16,356 nt of DNA from Coprococcus sp. (GTDB lineage: Bacteria > Bacillota > Clostridia > Lachnospirales > Lachnospiraceae), in assembly GCA_016296785.1 (NCBI GenBank), contig JAEDHX010000042.1, positions 1-16,356 on the forward strand, written 5' to 3'. The translations under genes and the position numbers were made by a program. The stretch's first letter is position 1. Every line of letters begins with the position of its first letter. Below, piece after piece: positions 7,209 through 14,386 of this stretch. The notes under the pieces were generated by a model. It worked only from the letters and a program-made list of their open reading frames with translations. It did not search any database and was not told the DNA's origin.

Positions 7209-7340
7209 AATGTCCTCCTTGGATATATAATATTCTCTCTTATTTAAGTGCGTTCTCAGCATTCCTGCTGCAGATTACACCTCAGTATTACTAATGTCAT
7301 TATCTCCATAATTATCCATTTGACGAGATAAGCCTATAAT
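7209..7340 (-). other. Leader of metY with a small hairpin, no known riboswitch recognised
   Basis: The transcript expected from the promoter at 7341-7369 has about 125 untranslated bases before metY. The clearest structure is a hairpin at 7257-7270 with CAGCA and TGCTG arms around a GGAA tetraloop. It has flanking TCT/AGA complementarity past one bulged base. I see neither the SAM-I riboswitch core nor the T-box sequence. A 14-codon frame (7275-7319, MDNYGDNDISNTEV) has no ribosome binding site. Confidence 0.3.
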
Positions 7341-7369
7341 ATTATATAATCAATTAGTTCTAGCTTCAA
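7341..7369 (-). promoter_or_regulatory. Probable sigma-A promoter for metY
   Basis: The minus strand carries TTGAAG (7364-7369), a 17-base spacer and a perfect TATAAT (7341-7346). It points toward metY and back to back with the promoter of the TetR gene. Confidence 0.65.
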
Positions 7370-7409
7370 GAACAATTTACCATTCATTTATTATGGATAT
7401 TATTATTGT

Positions 7410-7431
7410 ATATGTCTATTTTTAGACATAT
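7410..7431. promoter_or_regulatory. Perfect inverted repeat, candidate operator of the TetR-family regulator
   Basis: ATATGTCTA and TAGACATAT form 9-bp arms around TTTT. The repeat sits in the divergent metY/tetR intergenic region, directly upstream of the -35 box of the plus-strand promoter. TetR-family proteins typically bind such palindromes next to their own gene, so autoregulation is the simplest reading. Confidence 0.5.
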
Positions 7432-7432
7432 G

Positions 7433-7461
7433 TTGATTTTTTATAATAACAAGAGTAGAAT
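7433..7461 (+). promoter_or_regulatory. Probable promoter for the TetR-murI operon
   Basis: TTGATT (7433-7438) and TAGAAT (7456-7461) are separated by 17 bases on the plus strand, about 65 bases before the regulator gene. The inverted repeat at 7410-7431 is one base upstream of the -35 box. Confidence 0.5.
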
Positions 7462-7524
7462 ATCATTATACAACAAAACACGAGATATTATCTTAATAAT
7501 ATATTAATTTTCTAAGGAGTAATA

Positions 7525-8106
7525 ATGATAAGCAGAAAAGAAGACAGGCGAATCAAGAAGACAAAACAGCTGTTAAAGCAAGGTTTGACTGAATTGATGT
7601 TTGAAAAAGACATTAAGAATATTACAATTAAGGAGCTTGTTGAGAAGGTAGATATAAACAGATCCACCTTCTACCTTCATTATTCTGATATTTACGAGCT
7701 GCTAACTGAGCTTGAGAATAATCTTATGAAGGAAATAAATCAGGTATTTGAAGAATATAAGAGCATTGACAAACTTGAGGAAAGCTATGCCTTTATATTG
7801 ACTTTATATAAGACCTTTGATAACAACAGAGACCTGTGCAAGGCGATTACCAGCTCACAAAACAACAGCGCCTTTATCCTGCAGATGGAGGAATCAATCG
7901 AGCTTGCTATCAGGAAGAAGCTTGACGAGATACTTAGCGATGAATATGTTATCCCGGAAAGCACATATATCTTCTACCGTTGTGGATGTGTGGGGCTTCT
8001 TAGAAGCTGGATAAGAAATGATATCCCTAAATCACCTGAAGAAATGGCAAATGAAACATATCACATTGTCATAGATTCTCTATTACGTCTTAAGAAGGAG
8101 GCTTAA
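7525..8106 (+). CDS. TetR/AcrR-family transcriptional regulator
   Basis: This 193-residue protein is a TetR-type regulator. The N-terminal helix-turn-helix spans about residues 10-58 and includes KNITIKELVEKVDINRSTFYLHYSDIYELL, given here in parts: ITIKELVEKVDI is the first helix pair and RSTFYLHYSDIY is the recognition helix with its tail. The C-terminal ligand and dimer domain is helical and contains the family-like ending GLLRSWIRND..SPEEMA. The ligand cannot be predicted. The start has AAGGAG at 7514-7519. It ends 4 bases before murI and carries the murI ribosome binding site in its last codons, so the two are translationally close. It is divergent from metY, and its likely operator is the palindrome at 7410-7431. 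Confidence 0.9.
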   Translation: MISRKEDRRIKKTKQLLKQGLTELMFEKDIKNITIKELVEKVDINRSTFYLHYSDIYELLTELENNLMKEINQVFEEYKSIDKLEESYAFILTLYKTFDNNRDLCKAITSSQNNSAFILQMEESIELAIRKKLDEILSDEYVIPESTYIFYRCGCVGLLRSWIRNDIPKSPEEMANETYHIVIDSLLRLKKEA

Positions 8107-8110
8107 TAGG

Positions 8111-8884
8111 ATGGATAACAGAGCAATAGGAATATTCGATTCAGGCTTAGGCGGAATCAGTGTACTTCGTGAAATAGTCAGCCTTATGCCTAATGAGAAC
8201 TATATATACTATGGTGACTCTCTTCATGCACCATATGGAACAAAATCCCTTGACGAGATACAATCACTCTCTGAGTCATGCGTGGAATTTCTTCTGTCCC
8301 AGAATGTCAAGGCAATAGTTATTGCCTGCAATACAGCAACAAGTGCGAGTGCTAAGCAGCTTAGAGAAAAATATCAAAACCTTCCAATAATTGGTATTGA
8401 ACCGGCACTTAAGCCTGCTGTATTATGGAAGGAGCATGACCGAGTGGCTGTAATGGCAACACCGATGACACTAAGCCAGGACAAATTCAAGCAGCTTCTT
8501 CATGCTTATGAAGAAGTTTCTGATATCTACTGTATTCCATGTCCGGGACTTGCCGATTATGTCGAGCAGGGAGTATTTGAAGGACCTGAGATTAATGAGT
8601 ATTTGAGCAATCTGCTCAATCCGTATCTTGACAAGGGCTTAGATGCAATCGTTCTTGGCTGTACTCATTATCCCTTTGTTGAAAATGCTATAAGGCAGAT
8701 AGCCGGGGATGAAATTAAGATATTTAACGGAAGTCATGGAACAGCTCTTGAACTGAAGCGACGTCTTGCGAATGAGAATCTTCTTTCTAACAGAACAGAA
8801 GAAGGAAAGGTCACTATATATAACAGCAGTAATGATGAATCAAAGATTGATTTCTCATATAAGCTGCTTAATCATGCAATATAG
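8111..8884 (+). CDS. murI: Glutamate racemase
   Basis: MurI interconverts L- and D-glutamate and supplies D-glutamate for peptidoglycan synthesis in the cytoplasm. The 257-residue protein begins with the diagnostic IGIFDSGLGGISVLRE. Both catalytic cysteines are present: C73 in IACNTATS and C184 in VLGCTHYPF. The active-site D10/S11 pair and H186 are also visible. The length is normal. An AAGGAGG at 8095-8101, inside the end of the TetR gene, sits 9 bases before the ATG. Joint transcription with the TetR gene is likely, although a regulatory link to cell-wall synthesis is unproven. Confidence 0.96.
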   Translation: MDNRAIGIFDSGLGGISVLREIVSLMPNENYIYYGDSLHAPYGTKSLDEIQSLSESCVEFLLSQNVKAIVIACNTATSASAKQLREKYQNLPIIGIEPALKPAVLWKEHDRVAVMATPMTLSQDKFKQLLHAYEEVSDIYCIPCPGLADYVEQGVFEGPEINEYLSNLLNPYLDKGLDAIVLGCTHYPFVENAIRQIAGDEIKIFNGSHGTALELKRRLANENLLSNRTEEGKVTIYNSSNDESKIDFSYKLLNHAI

Positions 8885-8904
8885 AACAAAAGGCAGTAAA
8901 TATT

Positions 8905-9066
8905 ATGTTAAAGAATAACCACAAAGGTCGCTATAACAATGATTATAGTCCTCGTTATAGCGACCCATATGATATATACGATAAAGCTAAAGAGCATATC
9001 AAGGCTCTCCGTAATTCTGAGCGCCATCAAAATAATAATAAACAGGATGGTACAGATAACAATTAA
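8905..9066 (+). CDS. Possible small hydrophilic protein downstream of murI
   Basis: A 53-codon frame begins at ATG 8905 and ends at TAA 9064-9066. The product is very hydrophilic, rich in Asn, Asp, Tyr and charged residues, with a tyrosine-spaced segment (RYNNDYSPRYSDPYDIYD) and a possible helix DKAKEHIKALRNSERHQ. The only ribosome-binding candidate is AAAAGG around 8888-8892, slightly far from the ATG. The frame contains a perfect 12-bp inverted repeat, so the region could instead be a structured 3' untranslated tail of the murI mRNA. I do not recognise the protein. Confidence 0.4.
   Translation: MLKNNHKGRYNNDYSPRYSDPYDIYDKAKEHIKALRNSERHQNNNKQDGTDNN
8926..8965 (+). repeat. Perfect 12-bp inverted repeat downstream of murI
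   Basis: GGTCGCTATAAC (8926-8937) and GTTATAGCGACC (8954-8965) are exact reverse complements around a 16-base loop. The loop itself contains a further ATTATAG that could pair alternatively. No T-run follows, so it is not a standard intrinsic terminator. It lies 41 bases past the murI stop, inside the possible small gene. Confidence 0.85.
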
Positions 9067-9073
9067 TTGTTAT
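9056..9073. repeat. AT-only 18-bp palindrome between converging genes
   Basis: ATAACAATTAATTGTTAT at 9056-9073 is fully self-complementary. It overlaps the end of the possible small gene and lies 12 bases before the lrgB stop on the other strand. With no G-C core besides two pairs it is a weak terminator candidate. Confidence 0.4.
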
Positions 9074-9084
9074 ATAATGTATAA

Positions 9085-9774
9085 TTAAAACCCTGCAAAA
9101 ATAACTGAACCAATTACGGTAAGTATTCCTGCCACGACTATCGAAAGACTGCTCATAGCGCCTTCTATCTCCCCCATTTCTATAGCCTTTGCAGTTCCAA
9201 GGGCATGTGCCGATGAGCCAATTGCAATACCTTTTGCAATAGGGTGCTCTATTTTAAATAATTTACATATTATTTCTGCAAATATGTTTCCAAGTATTCC
9301 TGTTATTACAATAACCGCAACTGTTATTGAAACATAACCGCCAAGCTCTTTTGACACATCCATTCCGATTGCCGTAGTTATTGATTTTGGAAGAAATGTG
9401 ACATAGCTCTTATGGTCCAGCCTGAATATTATTGATAGTGCAAGTACTGAGCAAAGGCTTGTAAGCACTCCTGAACATATTCCAATAATAACAGCCGCAA
9501 CATTCTTCTTAAGAAGCTCAAACTGCTCATAAAGCGGAACAGCAAGACATATTGTTGCCGGTGTCAGTAAATAGCTTATGTACTTTGTTCCTTCCATACA
9601 AACCTCATAATCCACCTTAAAGGCTACAAATATTATTATCGAAAGTGTAGCAGAGATAAGAAGTGGATTTAGCAGCTTTAGTTTTAGTTTTTTTCTTAAA
9701 AGTTCTCCAAACCCATATGTCATAAGTATAATCAATACACCAAGATAAACTGAATCCTTAAAAATATCACTCAT
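9085..9774 (-). CDS. lrgB: LrgB/CidB-family membrane protein
   Basis: This 229-residue multi-pass membrane protein is the partner of LrgA in the holin-like system first described in Staphylococcus, which modulates murein hydrolase activity and cell death; related plant proteins export glycolate. Family signatures are LLTPATICLAVPLY, FLPKSITTAIGMDVS, GILGNIFAE and IGSSAHALGTAKA. The start is taken at ATG 9772-9774, giving MSDIFKDSVYLGV; a longer frame runs back into lrgA. The gene overlaps the lrgA stop by eight bases, so translation is probably coupled. GAGGAAG inside the end of lrgA can act as the ribosome binding site. Confidence 0.93.
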   Translation of the reverse strand: MSDIFKDSVYLGVLIILMTYGFGELLRKKLKLKLLNPLLISATLSIIIFVAFKVDYEVCMEGTKYISYLLTPATICLAVPLYEQFELLKKNVAAVIIGICSGVLTSLCSVLALSIIFRLDHKSYVTFLPKSITTAIGMDVSKELGGYVSITVAVIVITGILGNIFAEIICKLFKIEHPIAKGIAIGSSAHALGTAKAIEMGEIEGAMSSLSIVVAGILTVIGSVIFAGF

Positions 9775-10135
9775 CCAACTTCTTCCTCTTTTCAACAAGT
9801 TTAATTACAGATTGCGTTACTCTTCCTGATATAACCATTACCACGAAGGTTGTAATAACTGTTATTACTATATATACAACCAAATTCTGCTTCATAATAT
9901 CAAAGGATTCAATCAAGCCAACTGCTGCCGGCACAAACATAACAGGCATTATTTCTATAAGAAATCTACTGACATCCTTAACCGACTCCTTCTTTATTAT
10001 TCCTGTTTCTAATAATACAAATAGTATTACTATTCCATAAATACTAGCCGGTACAGGAAGCGGCAGGAATCGGTTCAGCAATTCTCCAAAAAAGGAAATG
10101 GCTATAATAATTCCAAATTGTTTTAAATATTTCAT
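9767..10135 (-). CDS. lrgA: LrgA/CidA-family holin-like protein
   Basis: This is a 122-residue protein with about four transmembrane helices and a charged C-terminal tail (KLVEKRKKLDE), the layout of LrgA/CidA holin-like proteins. The motifs GELLNRFLPLPVPASIYG and FVPAAVGLI are characteristic. It is thought to form membrane oligomers that control murein hydrolases together with LrgB. The ATG at 10133-10135 has GGAGG at 10146-10150. In many Firmicutes the pair is controlled by a LytSR two-component system, but no such genes are in this window. It is first in a two-gene operon with its own promoter. Confidence 0.93.
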   Translation of the reverse strand: MKYLKQFGIIIAISFFGELLNRFLPLPVPASIYGIVILFVLLETGIIKKESVKDVSRFLIEIMPVMFVPAAVGLIESFDIMKQNLVVYIVITVITTFVVMVISGRVTQSVIKLVEKRKKLDE

Positions 10136-10169
10136 TACATAAAAACCTCCAGCTTGTTAGTCCTGAATT

Positions 10170-10197
10170 AGTATAGCACCATTTTTTGACAATTCAA
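10170..10197 (-). promoter_or_regulatory. Promoter of lrgAB with extended -10
   Basis: The minus strand has TTGAAT (10192-10197), a 16-base spacer and TATACT (10170-10175) preceded by TGC, an extended -10. It lies about 20 bases before the lrgA ribosome binding site. Confidence 0.6.
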
Positions 10198-10211
10198 TAC
10201 TATTATTGAAT
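10192..10211. promoter_or_regulatory. Inverted repeat over the lrgAB -35 box, candidate operator
   Basis: ATTCAATA and TATTGAAT are perfect 8-bp arms around a 4-base spacer. One arm contains the -35 hexamer of the lrgAB promoter. A regulator bound here could block or recruit polymerase. Its identity is unknown. Confidence 0.45.
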
Positions 10212-10270
10212 AAAAAACACAGCCACAAAGCTGATGCATTTTTTAACATCATGCTTTATGCTGTGCTTTT
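10212..10270 (-). terminator. Strong intrinsic terminator of the araC-ABC-acyltransferase cluster
   Basis: On the minus strand a long hairpin pairs GCACAGC with GCTGTG, AAAGC with GCTTT and TGATG with CATCA, interrupted by small bulges. It is followed by six T residues. It starts about 20 bases past the stop of the acyltransferase gene. The plus strand also ends in TTTT, so the element could act in both directions. Confidence 0.85.
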
Positions 10271-10289
10271 ATAATTTAGTATCTTTATG

Positions 10290-12452
10290 TTATTCCTTAC
10301 CGTCTAATACTTCATCAATAAAGTATGTCGTTCTCTTAGCAACAGTTTTAGGATCATAATATATGAAATATGGATTTGCCTCAACTGTACTAATACGCTG
10401 AATTTCTTCATTTGTGATTACATTGCCATACATTTTTCTATAGTCCATTCCATAATGATATCTCATATTATCAGTTATAGAATTAAGAATAAATACTGTA
10501 GGCAAATCTGAAGGAAGCTTCATGCCGTAAACCTTCTCATAATTTTCCGGCTGTCTTCTGATTTCATCTGCAAGGTTTATGCTATCTTTATTACTAATAA
10601 TTACCTCATCTAGGATATCAATATCCTTTTCTGTTCTTTCTGCCTTAATAAGCTCAGAGAAGGATGGTGTCTCAACTCTTACGAAGCCTGTTGCACAAAG
10701 GAGCTGCTTCCATGCGCGGTCAAAGGAGCCTCTTTTTTCAAGGTTTCTTACTACATCCTCAATACGAGAATTATATATATCCATTTCCTCTGTAAACATT
10801 CCGGGTACAACTGCATCTATACCTATCAATGCTTCAACCTCATCAGGATATTGTTCAATATATCTCATGGCATATATACCTGATATTTCATTTGGCATTA
10901 ATATATATTGACCTTCAATTCCAAGCTGTCCGACTACTGTATGTATCTCATTTGCAAATTCGTCTATGTCACGAGGCGTATCAGTATCATCACTAAAGCC
11001 TGTTCCAAAATAATCAATTACTACCACCTTATAATGCTTGCCAAGCCAGTCAGCAAGTCCTCTCAGTGTAATTGTTGGACAGTAATCTCCCATTCTTTGC
11101 ATTACAATAATTGTATGATCACCTTCACCTGTTACATATGTAGCCATCTGCTTACCATCCACTTCAACAAAGGTTATATTCTCCTCCTGATACTTTGCTA
11201 CATCAGCCTGCATCTTCTTTGACTGACTATGACTTGATACAGAACGATATACTGTAAGTAAAATAATAAGTGGAATTAATACAATGAGTAATCTCTGTAT
11301 TCCAACCCAGAACATATCAAGATAACCCTTATTATCAAGCCACGAAATAGATGGTTCTGTAACCTTCTTTATTAATACCGAAAGCAATACACCAAGAATA
11401 AATACAACAATTACATATAAGAATACATTTTCTATGTAATAAAACGGATCAAAGTTCTCGTCTAAGAAAGCATAGCTAAAGCCCTGTACAAATAATCCGT
11501 GTACTAAATAGAATTCAAGTGTAATTGTACTCATAAACTTAAGAAGCTTATTACCTATCTTAACCTTCATTCCAATAAGAAATACTGCTATCGTAAAGAA
11601 TATTGCTGCAAATATCTGTCCAAATAATCTTATCAGACGAAGTGCATCATAGCTGTCAGCTGACACAAAACCGGCTGTTACCTCTGATGTATATTCACCA
11701 AGAACAAAGAAGCCGGCTGTAAGAATCAATGCTAACGGAAGATATATTGCATAGAATTTCTTCACATGCTTTACAAGCTTTTCTTCATGTCTTGCAACAA
11801 GAATACCAATAATAAACAATAGCGATGTATTAATCCACCAATTTCCATACATCCAGAAATCGCAGTGTATCATATATAAAACAACAACAGCCGATGTTAC
11901 AATTAATGCAATTTTCTCCTTCTTTATATATCTGAATGAGAAATAAAAGGCTATATTGAAGATAAAGAATGCATAGATATACCAGGCATATGGATTAAAG
12001 GTGTTAGGGCCGCCAAGTCTGAATGGCTGCGTAAACCATAATGCCTCCTCGCATCTTACTCTTGCAATAGCAAATAATATACTTGATATTAACAGTACAA
12101 ACAATATAGGAAGAAACTTTCTATTAGAAAAATCCTTCAAATAACCGGGCTTTGATTTAAAGCTCTTATATAAACCATAGCCTGAACAGAAAAGGAATAT
12201 TGCAACAAAGAAATATCCTATTGGTACAAATGGATCAAGTCCATGACGTACAACTTCTTCTCGCATTCCTGGCATACAGGTCTTCTGACCACAGTGATGA
12301 AGCATAATCCCAATGGCACAAAAGCCCTGAATTGCTTTTGTCTGATCTAAGGATAAAAACTCATCATTCCATTTCCTGATTCCAAATACCTTACTTTTCC
12401 AGAATAATGCCACAGCAAGTAATGGATACACTAAATATACTAAATACTGCAT
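10290..12452 (-). CDS. Membrane acyltransferase fused to a degenerate alpha/beta-hydrolase domain
   Basis: This is a 720-residue two-part protein. Residues 1-370 look like an acyltransferase-3 membrane domain, with about ten helices, SLDQTKAIQGFCAIGIMLHHC (H52/H53 near the expected active-site region) starting at 34, and FLFCSGYGLYKSF at 86-98. A further helix at about 385-402 leads to an alpha/beta-hydrolase-like domain at 426-716, with DYFGTGFSDD at 480-489. The usual nucleophile elbow GxSxGG is replaced by PNEISG (520-525), placing Glu where Ser belongs, and no histidine occupies the expected C-terminal position. By analogy with OafA-type fusions the domain may face outside. A GGGAGG lies 9 bases before the ATG. 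It is last in the ABC-transporter cluster. Its substrate is unknown. Confidence 0.82.
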   Translation of the reverse strand: MQYLVYLVYPLLAVALFWKSKVFGIRKWNDEFLSLDQTKAIQGFCAIGIMLHHCGQKTCMPGMREEVVRHGLDPFVPIGYFFVAIFLFCSGYGLYKSFKSKPGYLKDFSNRKFLPILFVLLISSILFAIARVRCEEALWFTQPFRLGGPNTFNPYAWYIYAFFIFNIAFYFSFRYIKKEKIALIVTSAVVVLYMIHCDFWMYGNWWINTSLLFIIGILVARHEEKLVKHVKKFYAIYLPLALILTAGFFVLGEYTSEVTAGFVSADSYDALRLIRLFGQIFAAIFFTIAVFLIGMKVKIGNKLLKFMSTITLEFYLVHGLFVQGFSYAFLDENFDPFYYIENVFLYVIVVFILGVLLSVLIKKVTEPSISWLDNKGYLDMFWVGIQRLLIVLIPLIILLTVYRSVSSHSQSKKMQADVAKYQEENITFVEVDGKQMATYVTGEGDHTIIVMQRMGDYCPTITLRGLADWLGKHYKVVVIDYFGTGFSDDTDTPRDIDEFANEIHTVVGQLGIEGQYILMPNEISGIYAMRYIEQYPDEVEALIGIDAVVPGMFTEEMDIYNSRIEDVVRNLEKRGSFDRAWKQLLCATGFVRVETPSFSELIKAERTEKDIDILDEVIISNKDSINLADEIRRQPENYEKVYGMKLPSDLPTVFILNSITDNMRYHYGMDYRKMYGNVITNEEIQRISTVEANPYFIYYDPKTVAKRTTYFIDEVLDGKE

Positions 12453-12476
12453 AAGACTATACCTCCCCTATTTTAA

Positions 12477-13451
12477 TTACTCACCATACGCAATCTTAAT
12501 AATGTCATCAATTCCGGCTTCCTCAATTGAGACATCCTTTATCTGCGCTTTTGAACCTAATTCCTCTATTAGTCTTGCAGCTGTAATATCTTTCTTGTAG
12601 AATCTATATTTTGCCATATTACCTTCTCTATAAACGATTTCACATTTATCATGTGAAGGAATATTCTCATCATAGAAAATGGCTACAAGCGTTTTATATG
12701 GTGCAATCCTGTCAACTATATCATCAAGATTACCATCCTCAACAAGATGACCCTGATTTATAATGATAAGACGGTTGCAAAGCTGCTGAATATCACCCAA
12801 ATCATGAGTGGTGAGAATTATCGTAGTACCACGTTTCTCATTTATCTCTTTAATAAATTTTCTAAGTGCATATTTTGAACTTATATCAAGACCTATTGTT
12901 GGCTCATCAAGGAATAGAACATCCGGTGAGTGAAGCATTGCTGCAACTAAATCGCCCTTTATTCTCTGACCAAGAGACATCTGTCTTACAGGCTTATCAA
13001 GGAGCTCCTTTATTCCAAGTATCTCATCCATTGTATCTATCATCTCATCATATGAGGTCTTATCAATCCTGTATATATGGCGAAGCAGCTCATAGCTTTC
13101 TCCAAGTCTCAAATCCCAATTCAGCTGCGAACGCTGACCAAAAATAACGCCAATATTCTGCACAACGTCCTTTCTATTTTTTGTAACGTCCTTACCGCCG
13201 ATTAGTATACTACCACTAGTAGGTGTCAGAATACCTGTCATCATCTTTATTGTTGTACTCTTGCCGGCACCATTTGGACCAATAAACCCGACTATCTCTC
13301 CAGCTTTTATTTCAAAGCTTAAATTGTCCACAGCTTTTACAACTGTAACCTCCTTCTTAACCAGTCCCTTAATTGCGCCTTTAATTCCTTCTCCTTTTTT
13401 TGCTACATGATAGCTCTTTGATATATTCTTAACTTCAATCGAATTATTCAT
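12477..13451 (-). CDS. ABC transporter ATP-binding protein (COG4586 type)
   Basis: This is a 324-residue ATPase. The nucleotide-binding domain shows Walker A GPNGAGKST (58-66), Q-loop Q106, the signature SLGQR (159-163) within MSLGQRIKGD, Walker B VLFLDEP (178-184) and the H-loop H216. The signature variant and FGQRSQLNWDL match the COG4586 group that works with two ABC-2 permeases of the COG4587 and COG3694 types, both encoded just upstream. The C-terminal 80 residues form a beta-rich accessory domain. The start has AAGGAG directly upstream. It is separated from the permease by 106 bases, unusually long for this cluster. Export is likely and the cargo is unknown. Confidence 0.92.
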   Translation of the reverse strand: MNNSIEVKNISKSYHVAKKGEGIKGAIKGLVKKEVTVVKAVDNLSFEIKAGEIVGFIGPNGAGKSTTIKMMTGILTPTSGSILIGGKDVTKNRKDVVQNIGVIFGQRSQLNWDLRLGESYELLRHIYRIDKTSYDEMIDTMDEILGIKELLDKPVRQMSLGQRIKGDLVAAMLHSPDVLFLDEPTIGLDISSKYALRKFIKEINEKRGTTIILTTHDLGDIQQLCNRLIIINQGHLVEDGNLDDIVDRIAPYKTLVAIFYDENIPSHDKCEIVYREGNMAKYRFYKKDITAARLIEELGSKAQIKDVSIEEAGIDDIIKIAYGE

Positions 13452-13557
13452 TGTTTCTCCTTAAATTAATTATATATATACTACTGTTTATCAACTAGTG
13501 AGCATTGTCATATATATCTGCCATAACCCGCAAATTCATGTGACAAATGTAACTTTT

Positions 13558-14382
13558 TTAGTTACCTGCACTTTCGTACTTCTTTAATCCAATCCTAAAT
13601 ATAAATGCCGCAATTATCATTACTACTATTCCAACAGCAAGTGTGATTACTGATGCAAGCCCTGAAATTCCACCAACCCTTGAGATTCCAAGCATATCCG
13701 AAATTGGGTAAAAAGAAACCCAGCCTATCGGAATAATATAAGTTAAAATAAACTGAAGGCTCTCGGGATACATTGATATTGGATACATAGTTGTTTTATC
13801 AAATATTTCCTGTGTATACTGTCCAAAATCATTTGCGCTCCTAGTCCAAAAGGAACTCGAACCAAGTATTATATATATACCGCCTCTGATAAGTGTTGCA
13901 CCAATTAGCATAATAAGAATTAAAGCAATATTCTTTATGCTAAATGAAAATGATACCTTTATGCACCCGTATATGAACACTATTATTCCGGGTATCAGAT
14001 CCGTTAAGCCAAATATATTCACCTGTGTAAATAAGAACTGGTATACTACGCTAAGCGGTCTCGTGAGGAATCTGTCGAATTCGCCCTCTATTACATAAAA
14101 TCCAAGGAACCAACCCTGAATAAAAAATATCATTGATAATGCATGTGATATAACAGATAAGCCATATAAGAATGCAAGCTGACCATAATTCCAGCCATTA
14201 ATACTTCCAAACTCTTCTACAACAAATCTTATTGTTGCAAATCCAACAATAAACTGAATAGGGTTAGATAGCAGCCATCCGATAATAGCTGACGGGTATT
14301 CAATTATCGATAGAAATGCCATCTTGATATATGCACGCGTAACATCCAGATAATGAATTAATTCCTTAAATGCATTTTTCAT
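13558..14382 (-). CDS. ABC-2 family permease (COG3694 type)
   Basis: This is a 274-residue integral membrane protein with about six helices, similar to the COG3694 half-permeases that pair with COG4587 proteins. Typical features are an amphipathic N-terminus, the segment GEFDRFLTRPLSVVYQFL in the first third, and FDKTTMYPISMYPESLQF followed by the family-like IPIGWVSFYP before the last helices. The ATG at 14380-14382 follows GGGAGG with 8-base spacing, and that site overlaps the end of the upstream permease gene, only 4 bases away. With the neighbouring permease it probably forms the heterodimeric membrane domain of an exporter energised by the ATPase at 12477-13451. Confidence 0.9.
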   Translation of the reverse strand: MKNAFKELIHYLDVTRAYIKMAFLSIIEYPSAIIGWLLSNPIQFIVGFATIRFVVEEFGSINGWNYGQLAFLYGLSVISHALSMIFFIQGWFLGFYVIEGEFDRFLTRPLSVVYQFLFTQVNIFGLTDLIPGIIVFIYGCIKVSFSFSIKNIALILIMLIGATLIRGGIYIILGSSSFWTRSANDFGQYTQEIFDKTTMYPISMYPESLQFILTYIIPIGWVSFYPISDMLGISRVGGISGLASVITLAVGIVVMIIAAFIFRIGLKKYESAGN

Positions 14383-14386
14383 GCCA

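Noticed and set aside
7209..7262. Upstream ATG extending MetY by 18 residues
   Set aside because: It has no suitable ribosome binding site, while the internal ATG at 7208 has a near-perfect one and matches the family start.
7275..7319. 14-codon upstream frame in the metY leader as a leader peptide
   Set aside because: It has no Shine-Dalgarno sequence and no run of Met or Cys codons that would suggest attenuation.
13549..13565. 6-bp-arm hairpin over the stop codon of the COG3694 permease as a terminator
   Set aside because: The stem is short and AT-rich with no T-run after it on the minus strand, so read-through to the ATPase gene is expected.
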